In this document: one piece after another, positions 55,572 to 64,000 of the stretch
How the letters are laid out: each line of letters begins with the position of its first letter
Numbering within the stretch: position 1 is the first letter of the stretch
Assembly: GCA_014138725.1 (NCBI GenBank)
Contig: JACJID010000002.1
Span: 1,626,001 to 1,690,000, forward strand
Reading direction: 5' to 3'
Length of the DNA stretch: 64,000 bases
Source of the DNA: Kutzneria viridogrisea
GTDB taxonomy: Bacteria; Actinomycetota; Actinomycetes; Mycobacteriales; Pseudonocardiaceae
Program-made: the position numbers and the translations under genes
Notes under the pieces: model-generated
What the model was told of the DNA's origin: nothing
Database searches by the model: none
What the model saw: only the letters and a program-made list of their open reading frames with translations

Positions 55572-56567
55572 TCACCGACCTCCGATCGGTGCCAGCAGCG
55601 GGTTGACCGCCTGCAACGCCCCGCCGAGCAGGCTGTGCCCCAGCGTGGGCAGGGACAGGTCCAGGGTCACGAACAGGTTCGCGAAGTCCCCGCGGAACAC
55701 CTGCTTGTGCTTGTCCAACGGGTAGAGCACGGTGGCGGCCACCTGGAGGGAGCGGGGCAGCGCGTCCCCGGAGTCGGCGAGCTTGGTCAGGATCGGTTGC
55801 AGCGCGGTGAGATTGTCGACCAGGTCCTGTTTGGACTCGCCGACGACCCGAGTGGCCACTGTGGACAGATTCGCGAGCGAGTTGAGCGCGTCGGTGAGGT
55901 GGTCGCGCTGCTCCGCGAGCACCCGAACGCCGGGCGTGAGGTGGTCCAGGGCCGCGCCGAGTTGCTCGCGCTGCTGGGCCAGCGGCGCGCTCAGGGCGTC
56001 CAGGGCCTCGATGGCCTTCACGATCGCCGCCTTCTGCTGGTCCAGGCCATCGGCGAAGCGGCGCACCTGGTCGAGCAGGTCCCTGGCGTTCTTCTCCCGC
56101 CCGGACAACGCCTTGTCCACCTCTGCGGTGATCGTCCTGATGTTGCCGAGCCCGCCCCCGTTGAGCCACAGCGAGAGCCCGGCGAGCAGTTCCTCGGTCT
56201 CGGGGTAGCGCGTGGTGCGGGCCAGCGGGATCAGGTCCCCGTCGCGCAGGGTGCCGGTCAGCGGCTCGTCCCTGGGCGCGGCCAGTTCCACGTACTCGGC
56301 GCCGAGCAGGCTCTTCTGGCCGATCTTCGCGGTGGCGTTGCGCGGCAGACCGGCCACGGTGTTCAGGCCAAGGGTGAGCCTGGCGTGCCAGCCGTCCAGT
56401 TCGATGCGCCGCACCGAGCCCACCGTGACGTCGTCCACCTTCACCTCGGAGTTGACCACCAGGTTGGCCACGTCGCCGAACTCCACGAGCACGGTCGTCT
56501 CCGGCGGGCCGCCCAGTCCGCAGCCGCCGAGCAGCAGCAGGGCGCACAGCAACGCGGGCCGCCTCAC
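55572..56567 (-). CDS. mceE: Mce-family lipoprotein, MceE position
   Basis: A 331-residue Mce protein with a lipobox (LLLLGGC, Cys ~15) in place of a membrane helix, as in all MceE/LprK proteins, then the MCE domain (VNSEVKVDDVTVGSVRRIEL) and a helical tail. GTG 56567 overlaps the mceD stop (GTGA); the longer frame has no signal sequence. Confidence 0.9.
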   Translation of the reverse strand: MRRPALLCALLLLGGCGLGGPPETTVLVEFGDVANLVVNSEVKVDDVTVGSVRRIELDGWHARLTLGLNTVAGLPRNATAKIGQKSLLGAEYVELAAPRDEPLTGTLRDGDLIPLARTTRYPETEELLAGLSLWLNGGGLGNIRTITAEVDKALSGREKNARDLLDQVRRFADGLDQQKAAIVKAIEALDALSAPLAQQREQLGAALDHLTPGVRVLAEQRDHLTDALNSLANLSTVATRVVGESKQDLVDNLTALQPILTKLADSGDALPRSLQVAATVLYPLDKHKQVFRGDFANLFVTLDLSLPTLGHSLLGGALQAVNPLLAPIGGR

Positions 56568-57688
56568 CGCGCACCGCCCAGCAACAGCCCGGTGAGGTCC
56601 TGCGCGGGCTTGGCCAGCGGGTTGGCCGCGACCGGGACGGTGGGCGTGTTCAGCAGGCGCAGCAACGGGTCCAGGGCGGACCGGCACTGCTCGGGCGTGC
56701 CGCCGAGGGAGAACACCAGCGTGCAGGTGAACCCCGCCAGGTCCTGGGTCTGGTTGAGCGCCAGCCGGGCGGCGAACGCCTTCAGCTCAGGGTCGTAGGT
56801 GTTGTACGTGTCGGCCAGCGCGGTCGGCGCGGAGTGCAGGATCGCCGCCAACTGCTCGCGGTCCTCGGCCAGCACCTGGGTCACCTGGCCCAGCGAACGA
56901 ACGGTCGTGCTAATTCTGTCGTGGTTGTCGTGCAGGAACTGCGTGATCGCGGCCATCGCGGTGTCCACGGCCTTGATCGCGGCGGCGATCTGCGCCTTGT
57001 TCTCGTCCAGCAGCCTGCTGATGGCCGCCACCTGCGTGGCGAAGGACCGCACCTGCTGGTTGCTGGCGTTCAGGGCGCCGACGAAGGTGTTCAGGTTGCG
57101 CACGGTGCCGAACAAGTCCTTGCCACCGGCCGACAGGGTGGCCGCCGCGGCGGACAGGTCGGTGATCGTCTTGCGCAGGGTGCCGCCCTGCCCGGACAGG
57201 TTCGCCGCCGCCGTGTCCACCGCGTGCGACAGGGCCCCGTCCTGGTTGGCCCCGGTCGGGCCGAGCGCCTGGGCCAGCCCGGTCAGCTCGCGCTCCACCT
57301 GGTCCCACTCGATTGGCACGACCGTTCGTGCGGTGGGCACCTCCGCGCCGTCGGCCAGCGCCGGTCCTCCGGTGTAGGCCGGGGCGAACTGCACGAACCG
57401 CCCGCTGATCAGGCTCGGCGCCACGATCACCGCCTTGGCCTGCGCGGGGATGCGCTGCCGTGCGTCGTAGCTGACGTCCACCCGCACCTGCCTGCCCTCC
57501 GGCCGCACGGAGGTGACCTGGCCGATCCGCACGCCGAGCACGCGTACGTCGTCGCCGGGGTGCAGGTTGACCGCTCGTTCGAAGTGCAGCGCGGCGGTGT
57601 TGGCTGGTTGGGGGCGCAGCACCAGGTAGGCGGTGGACGTCAGCAGGGACAGCACGACGCCCAGCACGGTGAACCGGTACAAGGTCAT
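56564..57688 (-). CDS. mceD: Mce-family protein, MceD position
   Basis: A 374-residue Mce protein with N-terminal helix (FTVLGVVLSLLTSTAYLVL), MCE domain (~35-115; PGDDVRVLGVRIGQVTSV) with the conserved VPTARTVVPIEW after it, and a helical region. The last part is Pro-rich. Start and stop overlap neighbours by 4 bp. Confidence 0.9.
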   Translation of the reverse strand: MTLYRFTVLGVVLSLLTSTAYLVLRPQPANTAALHFERAVNLHPGDDVRVLGVRIGQVTSVRPEGRQVRVDVSYDARQRIPAQAKAVIVAPSLISGRFVQFAPAYTGGPALADGAEVPTARTVVPIEWDQVERELTGLAQALGPTGANQDGALSHAVDTAAANLSGQGGTLRKTITDLSAAAATLSAGGKDLFGTVRNLNTFVGALNASNQQVRSFATQVAAISRLLDENKAQIAAAIKAVDTAMAAITQFLHDNHDRISTTVRSLGQVTQVLAEDREQLAAILHSAPTALADTYNTYDPELKAFAARLALNQTQDLAGFTCTLVFSLGGTPEQCRSALDPLLRLLNTPTVPVAANPLAKPAQDLTGLLLGGAR

Positions 57689-58671
57689 CTGCTCCCCCGG
57701 GACAGCAGTTCGGGCAGCAGCGGCACGAGGTTGGTCGGGATGATGTTGTGCACGTAGGTGTCGGTGAACGGGCCGGAGCCCACCGACTCGCCCAGCTCGC
57801 GGATCACCGGCCCGGCCTGCTTGAGGATCTGGTCGACGTGGTCCCTGTTGTCCTGCAACAACTTGAGCAAGTCGTCCAGCTGGCGCAGCGAGGGCTCCAG
57901 TTGTGCCTTGTTGTCCTGCACCAGCCCGACCACCTGGTTCGACACGGCCACCGAGTCGGCCAGCAGGGAGCGGATCGTGGCGGAGCGCCGGTTCAGCTCG
58001 GCGAGCAGGGTAGCGCCCTGGCCGAACACCTTGACCAGTTCGCCGTTGCGCTGGGCCAGCACGGAACTGACCCCGTTGGCGTGCGTGAGCAGCTCACGCA
58101 GCGAGCCGTCCCGCGAGCTGATCGTGCTGGACAGGCGGCTTAGGCCAGCCATGGCGGCACGCAACGGAGCCGGGGTGTGCTGGAAGGTCGTGGCCAGGGT
58201 GTCCAGCGCGGTGGCGAGCTGCCCGGTGTCGATCTTCGACGTGGTGCTGGTGAGATCGGACAAGGCCTCGGTGAGGTCGTACGGCACGATCGTTCGTGCG
58301 GTCGGGATCGGCGCCGACAGCTCGCCGGGACCGGACGGGCGCAGCGCCAGCTCCTTGCGCCCCAGCGCGGTGACGGCCTTGATCGCGGCGCCGGTCCGCT
58401 CGCCGAGCCGGACCCTCGCGTCGGTGACCGAGAACGTGACGTCCACGTGGTCTCCTCGCAGGACCAGCTCGTCCACGCGGCCGACCCTGCTGCCCGAGAC
58501 CACCACCGGGTCACCGGCCCGCAGGCCGCCGACCTCGCCGAACTGGGCCGTGTACTGCCTGCCGCCGCGCCAGGCGACTCCGCTCAGGGCCAGAGCCAGC
58601 ACAACAATCAGCACGATCGTGCCGACAACTCCGAGCCGCACCGGATCGCGCTCGCCGAAGGCCTTCACCAC
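57685..58671 (-). CDS. mceC: Mce-family protein, MceC position
   Basis: A 328-residue Mce protein: N-terminal helix (VVGTIVLIVVLALALSGVAW), MCE domain (AGDPVVVSGSRVGRVDELVL), the PTARTIVPYDL linker and a helical region. It overlaps mceD by 4 bp and follows mceB by 7 bp. Shorter at the C-terminus than many MceC proteins, which often carry a Pro-rich tail. Confidence 0.9.
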   Translation of the reverse strand: MVKAFGERDPVRLGVVGTIVLIVVLALALSGVAWRGGRQYTAQFGEVGGLRAGDPVVVSGSRVGRVDELVLRGDHVDVTFSVTDARVRLGERTGAAIKAVTALGRKELALRPSGPGELSAPIPTARTIVPYDLTEALSDLTSTTSKIDTGQLATALDTLATTFQHTPAPLRAAMAGLSRLSSTISSRDGSLRELLTHANGVSSVLAQRNGELVKVFGQGATLLAELNRRSATIRSLLADSVAVSNQVVGLVQDNKAQLEPSLRQLDDLLKLLQDNRDHVDQILKQAGPVIRELGESVGSGPFTDTYVHNIIPTNLVPLLPELLSRGSR

Positions 58672-58678
58672 CCGCGCC

Positions 58679-59686
58679 TCACCTCGTCGGCTGGCAGCGG
58701 GGCACCCCGCTGCTGATCATCGGCGTGTAGAGCGAGTCGCCCAGCTTGATCCGCAACCCGCACAGGTACACGTTGAAGAAGCTGCCCCAGGCGCCTGTCC
58801 TGGCCAGGTCGCGGTAGGCCTCGGGCAGCTGGGCCAGCACCGAGTTGAGCGTGTCCCGGTTGGCGTTGAGCCCGGTGGCCAGCCTGCCCAGCTGGTCGAT
58901 GTCGGCGCGCAGCGCGGGACGGGTCTGCGCCAGCAGCTCGGCGGTCCGCGCACTGGCCTCGTCCACGTGGGACAACGCGGCGCCGATCTGGTCCCGCTGG
59001 GCGTCCAGGCCGCCGACCAGCCGTTGCAGGTCGACGATCAGCTGGGACAGCTCCCCGTCCCGCTGATGTACCGCGCCCAGCACCGAGTTCAGGTTGTCGA
59101 TCACCCGTCCGATCACCTGGTCGCGGTCGGCCAGCGTGGCCGTGACCGAGGCGATCGAGCCCAGCAGGGCCTCTACGGTGCCGCCCTGTCCTTGCAGCAC
59201 AGCGACCAGTTCCCCGGACACGGCGTTGAGCTGGTCCGGGGACAACGCGGCGAGCAGCGGCTTGAACCCGTCGAACAGTGTGTCCAGGTCCACCGCGGGC
59301 GTGGTCTGCGCGAGCGGGATCGTGCCGCCCGCAGGCAGCCGCTCGTCGGGACCGACCCCCTGTGCGAGCTCCAGGTACCTGTCGCCGACCAGGTTCTTGT
59401 AGCGGACCGCCGCCCTGGTGCCGACCATCAGCGGGAAGGAACTGAGCGCGGTGAACTCCACGAGCACCGAGTTGTCCGGTCGCGCGGCCAGGTCCTGCAC
59501 CGAGCCCACGTCGATGCCCGCGACCCGCACCCGGTCGCCCGGCCCGAGGTTGCCCGCGTCGGACAGGACCGCCCGGTAGCCGGTGACCGGCCCGGTGACG
59601 GCCGCGCCGGAGAGCAGGGCGCCGACCAGCGCCGTGGCCAGTGCCGTGACGGACAGGAACGCGACCAGCTTCAGGCCCGTGTTCAC
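58679..59686 (-). CDS. mceB: Mce-family protein, MceB position
   Basis: A 335-residue Mce protein: N-terminal helix (LVAFLSVTALATALVGALLSG), MCE domain (PGDRVRVAGIDVGSVQDLA), helical region and a C-terminus with paired Cys (VYLCGLRI...PRCQPTR) as usual for MceB. It overlaps mceA by 4 bp. Confidence 0.9.
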   Translation of the reverse strand: MNTGLKLVAFLSVTALATALVGALLSGAAVTGPVTGYRAVLSDAGNLGPGDRVRVAGIDVGSVQDLAARPDNSVLVEFTALSSFPLMVGTRAAVRYKNLVGDRYLELAQGVGPDERLPAGGTIPLAQTTPAVDLDTLFDGFKPLLAALSPDQLNAVSGELVAVLQGQGGTVEALLGSIASVTATLADRDQVIGRVIDNLNSVLGAVHQRDGELSQLIVDLQRLVGGLDAQRDQIGAALSHVDEASARTAELLAQTRPALRADIDQLGRLATGLNANRDTLNSVLAQLPEAYRDLARTGAWGSFFNVYLCGLRIKLGDSLYTPMISSGVPRCQPTR

Positions 59687-60783
59687 CTCGGCACCGCCTT
59701 GCCGAACAGGATCTCGGCCAGCGGCGGGCGCGGACCGGCGGGGCGCGACATCTCCGGACCGCCAACGGGGTTGTCTGGCAGGCCGTGGCAGTCGGGGCCG
59801 GTGCCACCGCGCACCACGGGCAGGTCGTCGGGGTAGTGGTACGGCTCAGCACCGAAACTTGGCGCGAGCACCACGTTGATGCCCCGGTCGTCGACGGCCT
59901 TCTCCAGTAGCGCGCGGTTGACGTCCAGTCCCTGGAACAGGCACGGGAACATGGCGGAGTAGCGGGCGAACAGCCGCGTGGTCGGCGACAGCACATCCAA
60001 CGCACTGACGAACGGACGTTCTACAGAACCAAGGAATTTGGCGGTGTGGTCGCCGAACTCGGTCAGCGACACCAGGAACGCGGCGAACTGGGCCCGCTTG
60101 GCCACGAGCGTGTCGCTGGTGGCGCCGAGGTTGCCGCCAATGCGCAGCAGGTCGGGGGTGATGTCGGTGTACGTGCGCAGCACTGGCAACGATTCGTCCA
60201 GGTCCTGGTGCAGCTGCGGCAGGCTGGGTGTGAGCCGACCGAGGTAGCCGTCCAGGTCGGTGAGCACCGTACCGAGCTTGGACCCGTTGCCGCGCAAGGC
60301 ACCCGCGACCGCGGTCAGCGCCGAGTCGAGCTTGGCGGGCTCGACCGCGCGCAGCAGGTCCAGGGTGTGCTCGAAGGTCGTGTTGATCTCCACGGTGACC
60401 TCGGCGCCCGCGATCACCGCGTCCGCGCGGATCGGCCCCCGGGCGGGGTGCCGCGGGCGGACCAGCTCCAGGTACTTGGCACCGAACACGGTCGGCGGCA
60501 CGATCTTCGCGCGGGCATCGCCGGGGATCCGGGCGGCCAGGTCCTCGAACAGTCCTATGTGGATAGTTGCTCCGGCTGGCGTAGCCTGCACCGAGCGGAC
60601 CGAGCCCACGTCCACGCCGAGTACCTTAACCGGGGCGCCTGCGTCCAGCAGCAGACCGGATCGGTCGGCAAGCACGGTGATCGGCACTACCCTGTCCAGT
60701 GCCCGGTTGAACTGCGCCGCCACCAAGGTCGCCGTGACGGCCAGTGCCACGACGAAGGCGATCCCGAGCAGGCGGTGGCGCAC
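59683..60783 (-). CDS. mceA: Mce-family protein, MceA position
   Basis: A 366-residue Mce protein with N-terminal helix (LGIAFVVALAVTATLVAAQF), MCE domain (AGAPVKVLGVDVGSVRSVQA) and the long helical part; CLFQGLD with Cys near residue 280 and a Pro-rich end are typical of MceA. It follows yrbEB by 3 bp, the standard order in mce operons. Confidence 0.9.
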   Translation of the reverse strand: MRHRLLGIAFVVALAVTATLVAAQFNRALDRVVPITVLADRSGLLLDAGAPVKVLGVDVGSVRSVQATPAGATIHIGLFEDLAARIPGDARAKIVPPTVFGAKYLELVRPRHPARGPIRADAVIAGAEVTVEINTTFEHTLDLLRAVEPAKLDSALTAVAGALRGNGSKLGTVLTDLDGYLGRLTPSLPQLHQDLDESLPVLRTYTDITPDLLRIGGNLGATSDTLVAKRAQFAAFLVSLTEFGDHTAKFLGSVERPFVSALDVLSPTTRLFARYSAMFPCLFQGLDVNRALLEKAVDDRGINVVLAPSFGAEPYHYPDDLPVVRGGTGPDCHGLPDNPVGGPEMSRPAGPRPPLAEILFGKAVPR

Positions 60784-60786
60784 GCC

Positions 60787-61575
60787 TCACCCCGAGATGT
60801 GCACTGTGGACGGTCCACTGAAGACGCTCAGGTCCACCGCGAGGTCGACCAGCAGCACGGCCACCAGCGAGGTGCGCACCGCGCGGCCGACTGCCAGGCC
60901 CACACCGGCGGGCCCGCCCCGGGCGAAGAACCCGTGGTAGCAGTGCACCGACACGACCACGAGCGACATCAGCAGGGCCTTGGCGAAGGCCCAGCCCAGG
61001 TCCGCAGGGTGCAGGAAGGTGCCGAAGTAGTGCTCGTAGGTGCCGACCGACTGGCCCTGCACGAGCACGATCACCAGCTTGGTGGCGGTGTAGCTGGCGA
61101 TCAGCGCGACGCAGAACAGCGGCACGACCGCGAGCAGCCCGGCCACGATCCGCGTGGTCACCAGGTACGGCACCGAGGGCACCGCCATGACCTCCAGCGC
61201 GTCGACCTCCTCGGCCACGCGCATGGCGCCGAGCTGCGCGGTGAAGCCCGCGCCGACGGTGGCGGTCAGCGCGATGCCCGCGATCAGCGGGGCGGCCTCG
61301 CGGGTGTTGGCGTAGGAGGACAGGAACCCGGCCAGCGCGTCGGCCCCGATCCGGGACAGCGCGGTGTAGCCCTGCAAGCCGATCTCCACGCCCACCGCCG
61401 AGGTCATGAACGCGACGACCACCACGGTGCCGCCGATCGCGGCCAGCCCGCCGCTGCCCAGCCCGACCTCGGCGAGCAGCCGCAGCACCTCGCGCCAGTA
61501 GCGGCGGACCGCGCGTGGGGTCCAGCCGAAGGCCCTCGCGTGGAAGGCCAGCTGCCTGCCCAGTTCGGTCAGCAC
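60787..61575 (-). CDS. yrbEB: MlaE/YrbE-family permease, YrbEB position
   Basis: A 262-residue permease with about six helices and the MlaE/YrbE signature (TREAAPLIAGIALTATVGAGFTAQLGAM, EEVDALEVMAVP). With YrbEA it forms the inner-membrane part of the Mce importer, driven by an Mkl-type ATPase that is not in this window. Gap to yrbEA is 10 bp. Confidence 0.92.
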   Translation of the reverse strand: MLTELGRQLAFHARAFGWTPRAVRRYWREVLRLLAEVGLGSGGLAAIGGTVVVVAFMTSAVGVEIGLQGYTALSRIGADALAGFLSSYANTREAAPLIAGIALTATVGAGFTAQLGAMRVAEEVDALEVMAVPSVPYLVTTRIVAGLLAVVPLFCVALIASYTATKLVIVLVQGQSVGTYEHYFGTFLHPADLGWAFAKALLMSLVVVSVHCYHGFFARGGPAGVGLAVGRAVRTSLVAVLLVDLAVDLSVFSGPSTVHISG

Positions 61576-61585
61576 CGAGGGCCCC

Positions 61586-62338
61586 TCATCCGCGCAACGG
61601 CAGGAACGCCGCCGTGATCAGGCTGTTGGCCAGGAACAGCAGCATGAACGCGATCACCACGGTCTGGTTCACGGCCTCGCCGACACCCTTGGGGCCGCCG
61701 TGCGCGCGCAGCCCGAGGTGGCAGGCGACCAGCCCGGCCAGCAGCCCGAACACCGCGGCCTTGAACTCGCTGACCAGGAAGTCGGGCAGTCCGGTGAGCA
61801 GGGTCAGGTTGGCGGCGAACAGGCCGGGGCTGGCGTGCTGGGCGAACACCGAGAAGGCGAAGCCCGCGGTCAGCCCGGTCAGGGTCACCAACCCGTTGAG
61901 GCACAGGGCGACCGCGGTGGAGGCGGCCACCCGGGGCACCACGAGCCGGTGCACCGGGTCCAGGCCGAGCACGCGCACCGCGTCGATCTCCTCGCGGATC
62001 TTGCGGGCGCCCAGGTCGGCGCAGATCGCGGTGGCCCCGGCCCCGGCGACCACCAGGGCGCTGACCAGCGGTCCGATCTCGCGCACCACCCCCAGCCCCG
62101 CCCCGGCACCGGCCAGGTCGGCCCCGCCGAGCTCGATCAGCAACTGGTTGAGCTGGAACACGGTGATCACGCAGAACGGCACGGCCATCAGCAGGGTGGG
62201 CAGGATCGAGACGCCGGCCACGAGCCAGGCCTGGCGCACGAACTCACGAGCCGGGAAGGGCCCGCGGAAGGCGAGCCGGAACGAGTCCAGTGCGGTGGCG
62301 TAGAAGCTTCCGACGGCGGCGGCCGGTCCAGTGAGCAC
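61586..62338 (-). CDS. yrbEA: MlaE/YrbE-family permease, YrbEA position
   Basis: A 250-residue MlaE-family permease (REIGPLVSALVVAGAGATAICADLGARKI, EEIDAVRVLGLDP). It is the first gene of the mce unit. The GTG start is preceded by AAGGGGG at ~11 bp. All genes down to the Mce-associated proteins run in the same direction with overlaps or tiny gaps, so one transcript of about 9 kb is expected. Confidence 0.92.
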   Translation of the reverse strand: MLTGPAAAVGSFYATALDSFRLAFRGPFPAREFVRQAWLVAGVSILPTLLMAVPFCVITVFQLNQLLIELGGADLAGAGAGLGVVREIGPLVSALVVAGAGATAICADLGARKIREEIDAVRVLGLDPVHRLVVPRVAASTAVALCLNGLVTLTGLTAGFAFSVFAQHASPGLFAANLTLLTGLPDFLVSEFKAAVFGLLAGLVACHLGLRAHGGPKGVGEAVNQTVVIAFMLLFLANSLITAAFLPLRG

Positions 62339-62452
62339 TGTCGCGTAACCCCCTTTCCGGGCTCAGGCTTTTATACCCGAACCCGATTCAGGAGATTTGC
62401 TCACCCGCGCGAGGGAATTGCATGACCGACCGTCGCCACAATTGCGGAAATG
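62339..62452 (-). promoter_or_regulatory. Probable promoter region of the mce operon
   Basis: This 114-bp gap is clearly AT-richer than its flanks. On the minus strand it holds the tandem GGGTTCGGGT followed by TATAAAA (near 62370), a good -10 candidate, about 30 bp before the yrbEA start. No operator of known type was recognised. Confidence 0.45.
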
Positions 62453-63427
62453 TCATCCGAAAGCGTGGGTGAGCGTGTCACCCGCAAGGCGAATCGTATC
62501 CGTTCCGCTGGCCTGGGGCAGGTTGAACACCAGCCCGTCCAGTCCCGCGTCCAGGTAGGCGGCCACCTGCTCCACGACCTGGTCCGGGTCGCCGACCACG
62601 GTGGCCGTGCGCAGTTCCTCCGGGTCCATGCCGTGCCTGGCGGCCAGCTGCACCAGCCTGTGCTCGGCCTCACCGGCGGTGGGCGCGATGATCAGTGTGC
62701 CCAGCCTGGTCCTGGTGATCTCGGCCGGGTCCCTGCCCTCGGCCTCGCAGTGCCGGTCCAGCACCGCCAGCTTGTGCCGCACGGTGGGGATGTCGCCGAA
62801 CAGGTTGCACGCGTCGGCGTACTTCGCGACCAGCCGCAACGTCCTGCGCTCGCCACCGCCGCCGACCAGCACCGGCGGGCCGCCGGGGGTCACCGGGCGC
62901 GGCTCGTTGAGCGCACCGCTGATCCGGTAGTGCTCGCCCTGGAAGCTGGGCGCGGGCTCGCGCAGCATCGCGCGGATGATCCGCAGCGCCTCCTCCAGCC
63001 GGTCGAACCGCTCGCCGACCGGCGGGAAGTCGAAGCCGTAGCCCTCGTGCTCCTCGCTGTTCCACGCCGCGCCGATGCCCAGCACGGCCCGTCCCGAGGA
63101 GATCACGTCCAGGGTGGTCAGCGTTTTCGCCAGCAGCGCGGGATTGCGGTAGGTCACCCCGGTGACCATCGCCCCCAAACGCACCCGGCTGGTGCGCGCG
63201 GCCAGCCCGGACAGCAGGGAATACGCCTCCAGCATCGGTTCTTCCCTGCGCCCGCCCGCGGGGACCTGGATCTGGTAGAAGTGGTCCATCACCCAGAGCG
63301 AGTCGAATCCGGATTCCTCGGCGGCCACCGCGCTGAGCACGATCCGCTCGAACAACTGCTCGGTCGGCACCTGGTAACTGAAGCTGGGGATCTGCAGGCC
63401 GAACCTGGTCACCTTCGTCTGAGTCAT
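62453..63427 (-). CDS. LLM-class F420-dependent oxidoreductase
   Basis: A 324-residue luciferase-like TIM-barrel protein: FGLQIPSFSY, ESGFDSLWVMDHFYQ, LGAMVTGVTYRNPALLAKTLTTLD and VLGIGAAWNSEEHEGYGF. This block is typical of actinobacterial F420-dependent reductases and dehydrogenases. Substrate unknown. ATG 63427 matches the family start; the longer frame would cross the divergent pabA promoter. Confidence 0.9.
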   Translation of the reverse strand: MTQTKVTRFGLQIPSFSYQVPTEQLFERIVLSAVAAEESGFDSLWVMDHFYQIQVPAGGRREEPMLEAYSLLSGLAARTSRVRLGAMVTGVTYRNPALLAKTLTTLDVISSGRAVLGIGAAWNSEEHEGYGFDFPPVGERFDRLEEALRIIRAMLREPAPSFQGEHYRISGALNEPRPVTPGGPPVLVGGGGERRTLRLVAKYADACNLFGDIPTVRHKLAVLDRHCEAEGRDPAEITRTRLGTLIIAPTAGEAEHRLVQLAARHGMDPEELRTATVVGDPDQVVEQVAAYLDAGLDGLVFNLPQASGTDTIRLAGDTLTHAFG

Positions 63428-63530
63428 GACACCGCAGTGTTGCTCCTGGTGCGCGCTCCAGGTCAAGCCTGGTCCGTGAGATTGGGCGCACCGACGTGGA
63501 GTACCGGCTGGTAGCGGGTTACCGTCCCCC

Positions 63531-64000
63531 GTGCGCACGTTGCTCGTGGACAACTACGACTCGTTCACCCACAACCTCGCCCACTACCTGGCCGAGGTCA
63601 CCGGGTGCGCCCCCGTGGTGCTGCGCAACGACGACCCGCTGCTCAGTCCCGCGCTGTTGACCGAGTTCGACAACGTGGTCCTGTCCCCCGGCCCCGGCAC
63701 GCCCGAGCAGGACACCGACCTGGGCCGCTGCCTGGAGCTCCTCGATCGCTGCGAGCTGCCGCTGCTCGGGGTCTGCCTGGGCCACCAGGCCATCGCGCAC
63801 GCCTTCGGCGCCAAGGTGGCCCGTGCACCGCAGCCACGGCACGGCCGCACCTCCCCCGTGCTGCACGAGGGCGAGGGCCTGTTCGCCGGTCTGCCCTCCC
63901 CGTTCGAGGCGGTGCGCTACCACTCGCTGGCCGTCACGGACCTGCCGGAGCAGATCGAGCCCACCGCGTGGACCCCGGACGGAGTGCTGATGGGCCTGCG
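63531..64000 (+). CDS. pabA: Glutamine amidotransferase of chorismate metabolism, PabA/TrpG type (3' end outside window)
   Basis: The first ~156 residues of a class I glutamine amidotransferase: LLVDNYDSFTHNLAHYL, LSPGPGTPEQ, catalytic Cys in GVCLGHQAIAHAFG and RYHSLAV. It supplies ammonia for aminodeoxychorismate (folate/4-aminobenzoate) or anthranilate. In many actinomycetes such a domain is fused to PabB, which cannot be judged here because the frame is open at the window end. GTG 63531 fits the family start. Confidence 0.88.
   Translation, partial: MRTLLVDNYDSFTHNLAHYLAEVTGCAPVVLRNDDPLLSPALLTEFDNVVLSPGPGTPEQDTDLGRCLELLDRCELPLLGVCLGHQAIAHAFGAKVARAPQPRHGRTSPVLHEGEGLFAGLPSPFEAVRYHSLAVTDLPEQIEPTAWTPDGVLMGL

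Overview
The window is a very G+C-rich chromosomal segment from a filamentous actinomycete. An SsgA-like sporulation/cell-division protein, a complete mce operon, SARP, LAL-LuxR, XRE-MLTR and GlxA-type regulators, frequent GTG starts and many 4-bp ATGA/GTGA overlaps all point that way. The dispersed palindromes and regulator mix suggest a member of the Pseudonocardiales; this placement is inference, not proof.

Layout. 0-3 kb: end of an amino-acid permease, SsgA-family protein, CDF metal exporter and an EphD-like hydrolase. 3.2-7.3 kb: tRNA-Arg(CCG) with a duplicated tRNA 3' end (integration scar), then a gene-poor accessory stretch holding a TPR protein, a Fic-fold protein with a degraded active site and a coupled 52-residue membrane protein. 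7.3-20 kb: small regulator/oxidoreductase pairs and an alkylation-repair pair (Ada-AlkA fusion plus Ogt). 20-33 kb: secreted subtilisin, MarR, GlxA and MocR regulators, a 1017-residue SARP, a C45 acyltransferase-like enzyme, a GlxA/isochorismatase pair. 33.7-36.3 kb: an NAD-themed module (NAD kinase-like protein, SPFH protein, divergent Nudix/NrtR-like regulator) around two matching palindromic operators.

36.6-46.3 kb: one eight-gene minus-strand unit that matches the isonitrile lipopeptide pathway (TauD-type isonitrile synthase, FcoT-type thioesterase, acyl-ACP ligase, ACP, single-module C-A-T-R NRPS), followed without a break by a complete metal/siderophore ABC importer. The obvious reading is a metallophore made and re-imported by one operon. 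46.5-51 kb: a four-gene unit with PgsB and PgsC (poly-gamma-glutamate synthesis), a four-helix membrane protein with two extracytoplasmic sensor-like regions and a HAMP tail, and a secreted putative metal-dependent hydrolase. 51-53 kb: PadR regulator fused onto the decayed 3' end of an FAD monooxygenase gene, then a Bcr/CflA exporter. 53.3-62.3 kb: mce operon (yrbEA, yrbEB, mceA-F, two Mce-associated proteins). 62.4-64 kb: F420-type oxidoreductase and the start of a pabA-type amidotransferase.

Intergenic gaps carry three repeat families: about 57-bp palindromes (three copies, one supplying both a stop and a start codon), a 21-bp tandem repeat at two loci, and a mirrored array of 22-bp units. 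Most sit between convergent genes, so they probably act as bidirectional terminators while being mobile or amplifying.
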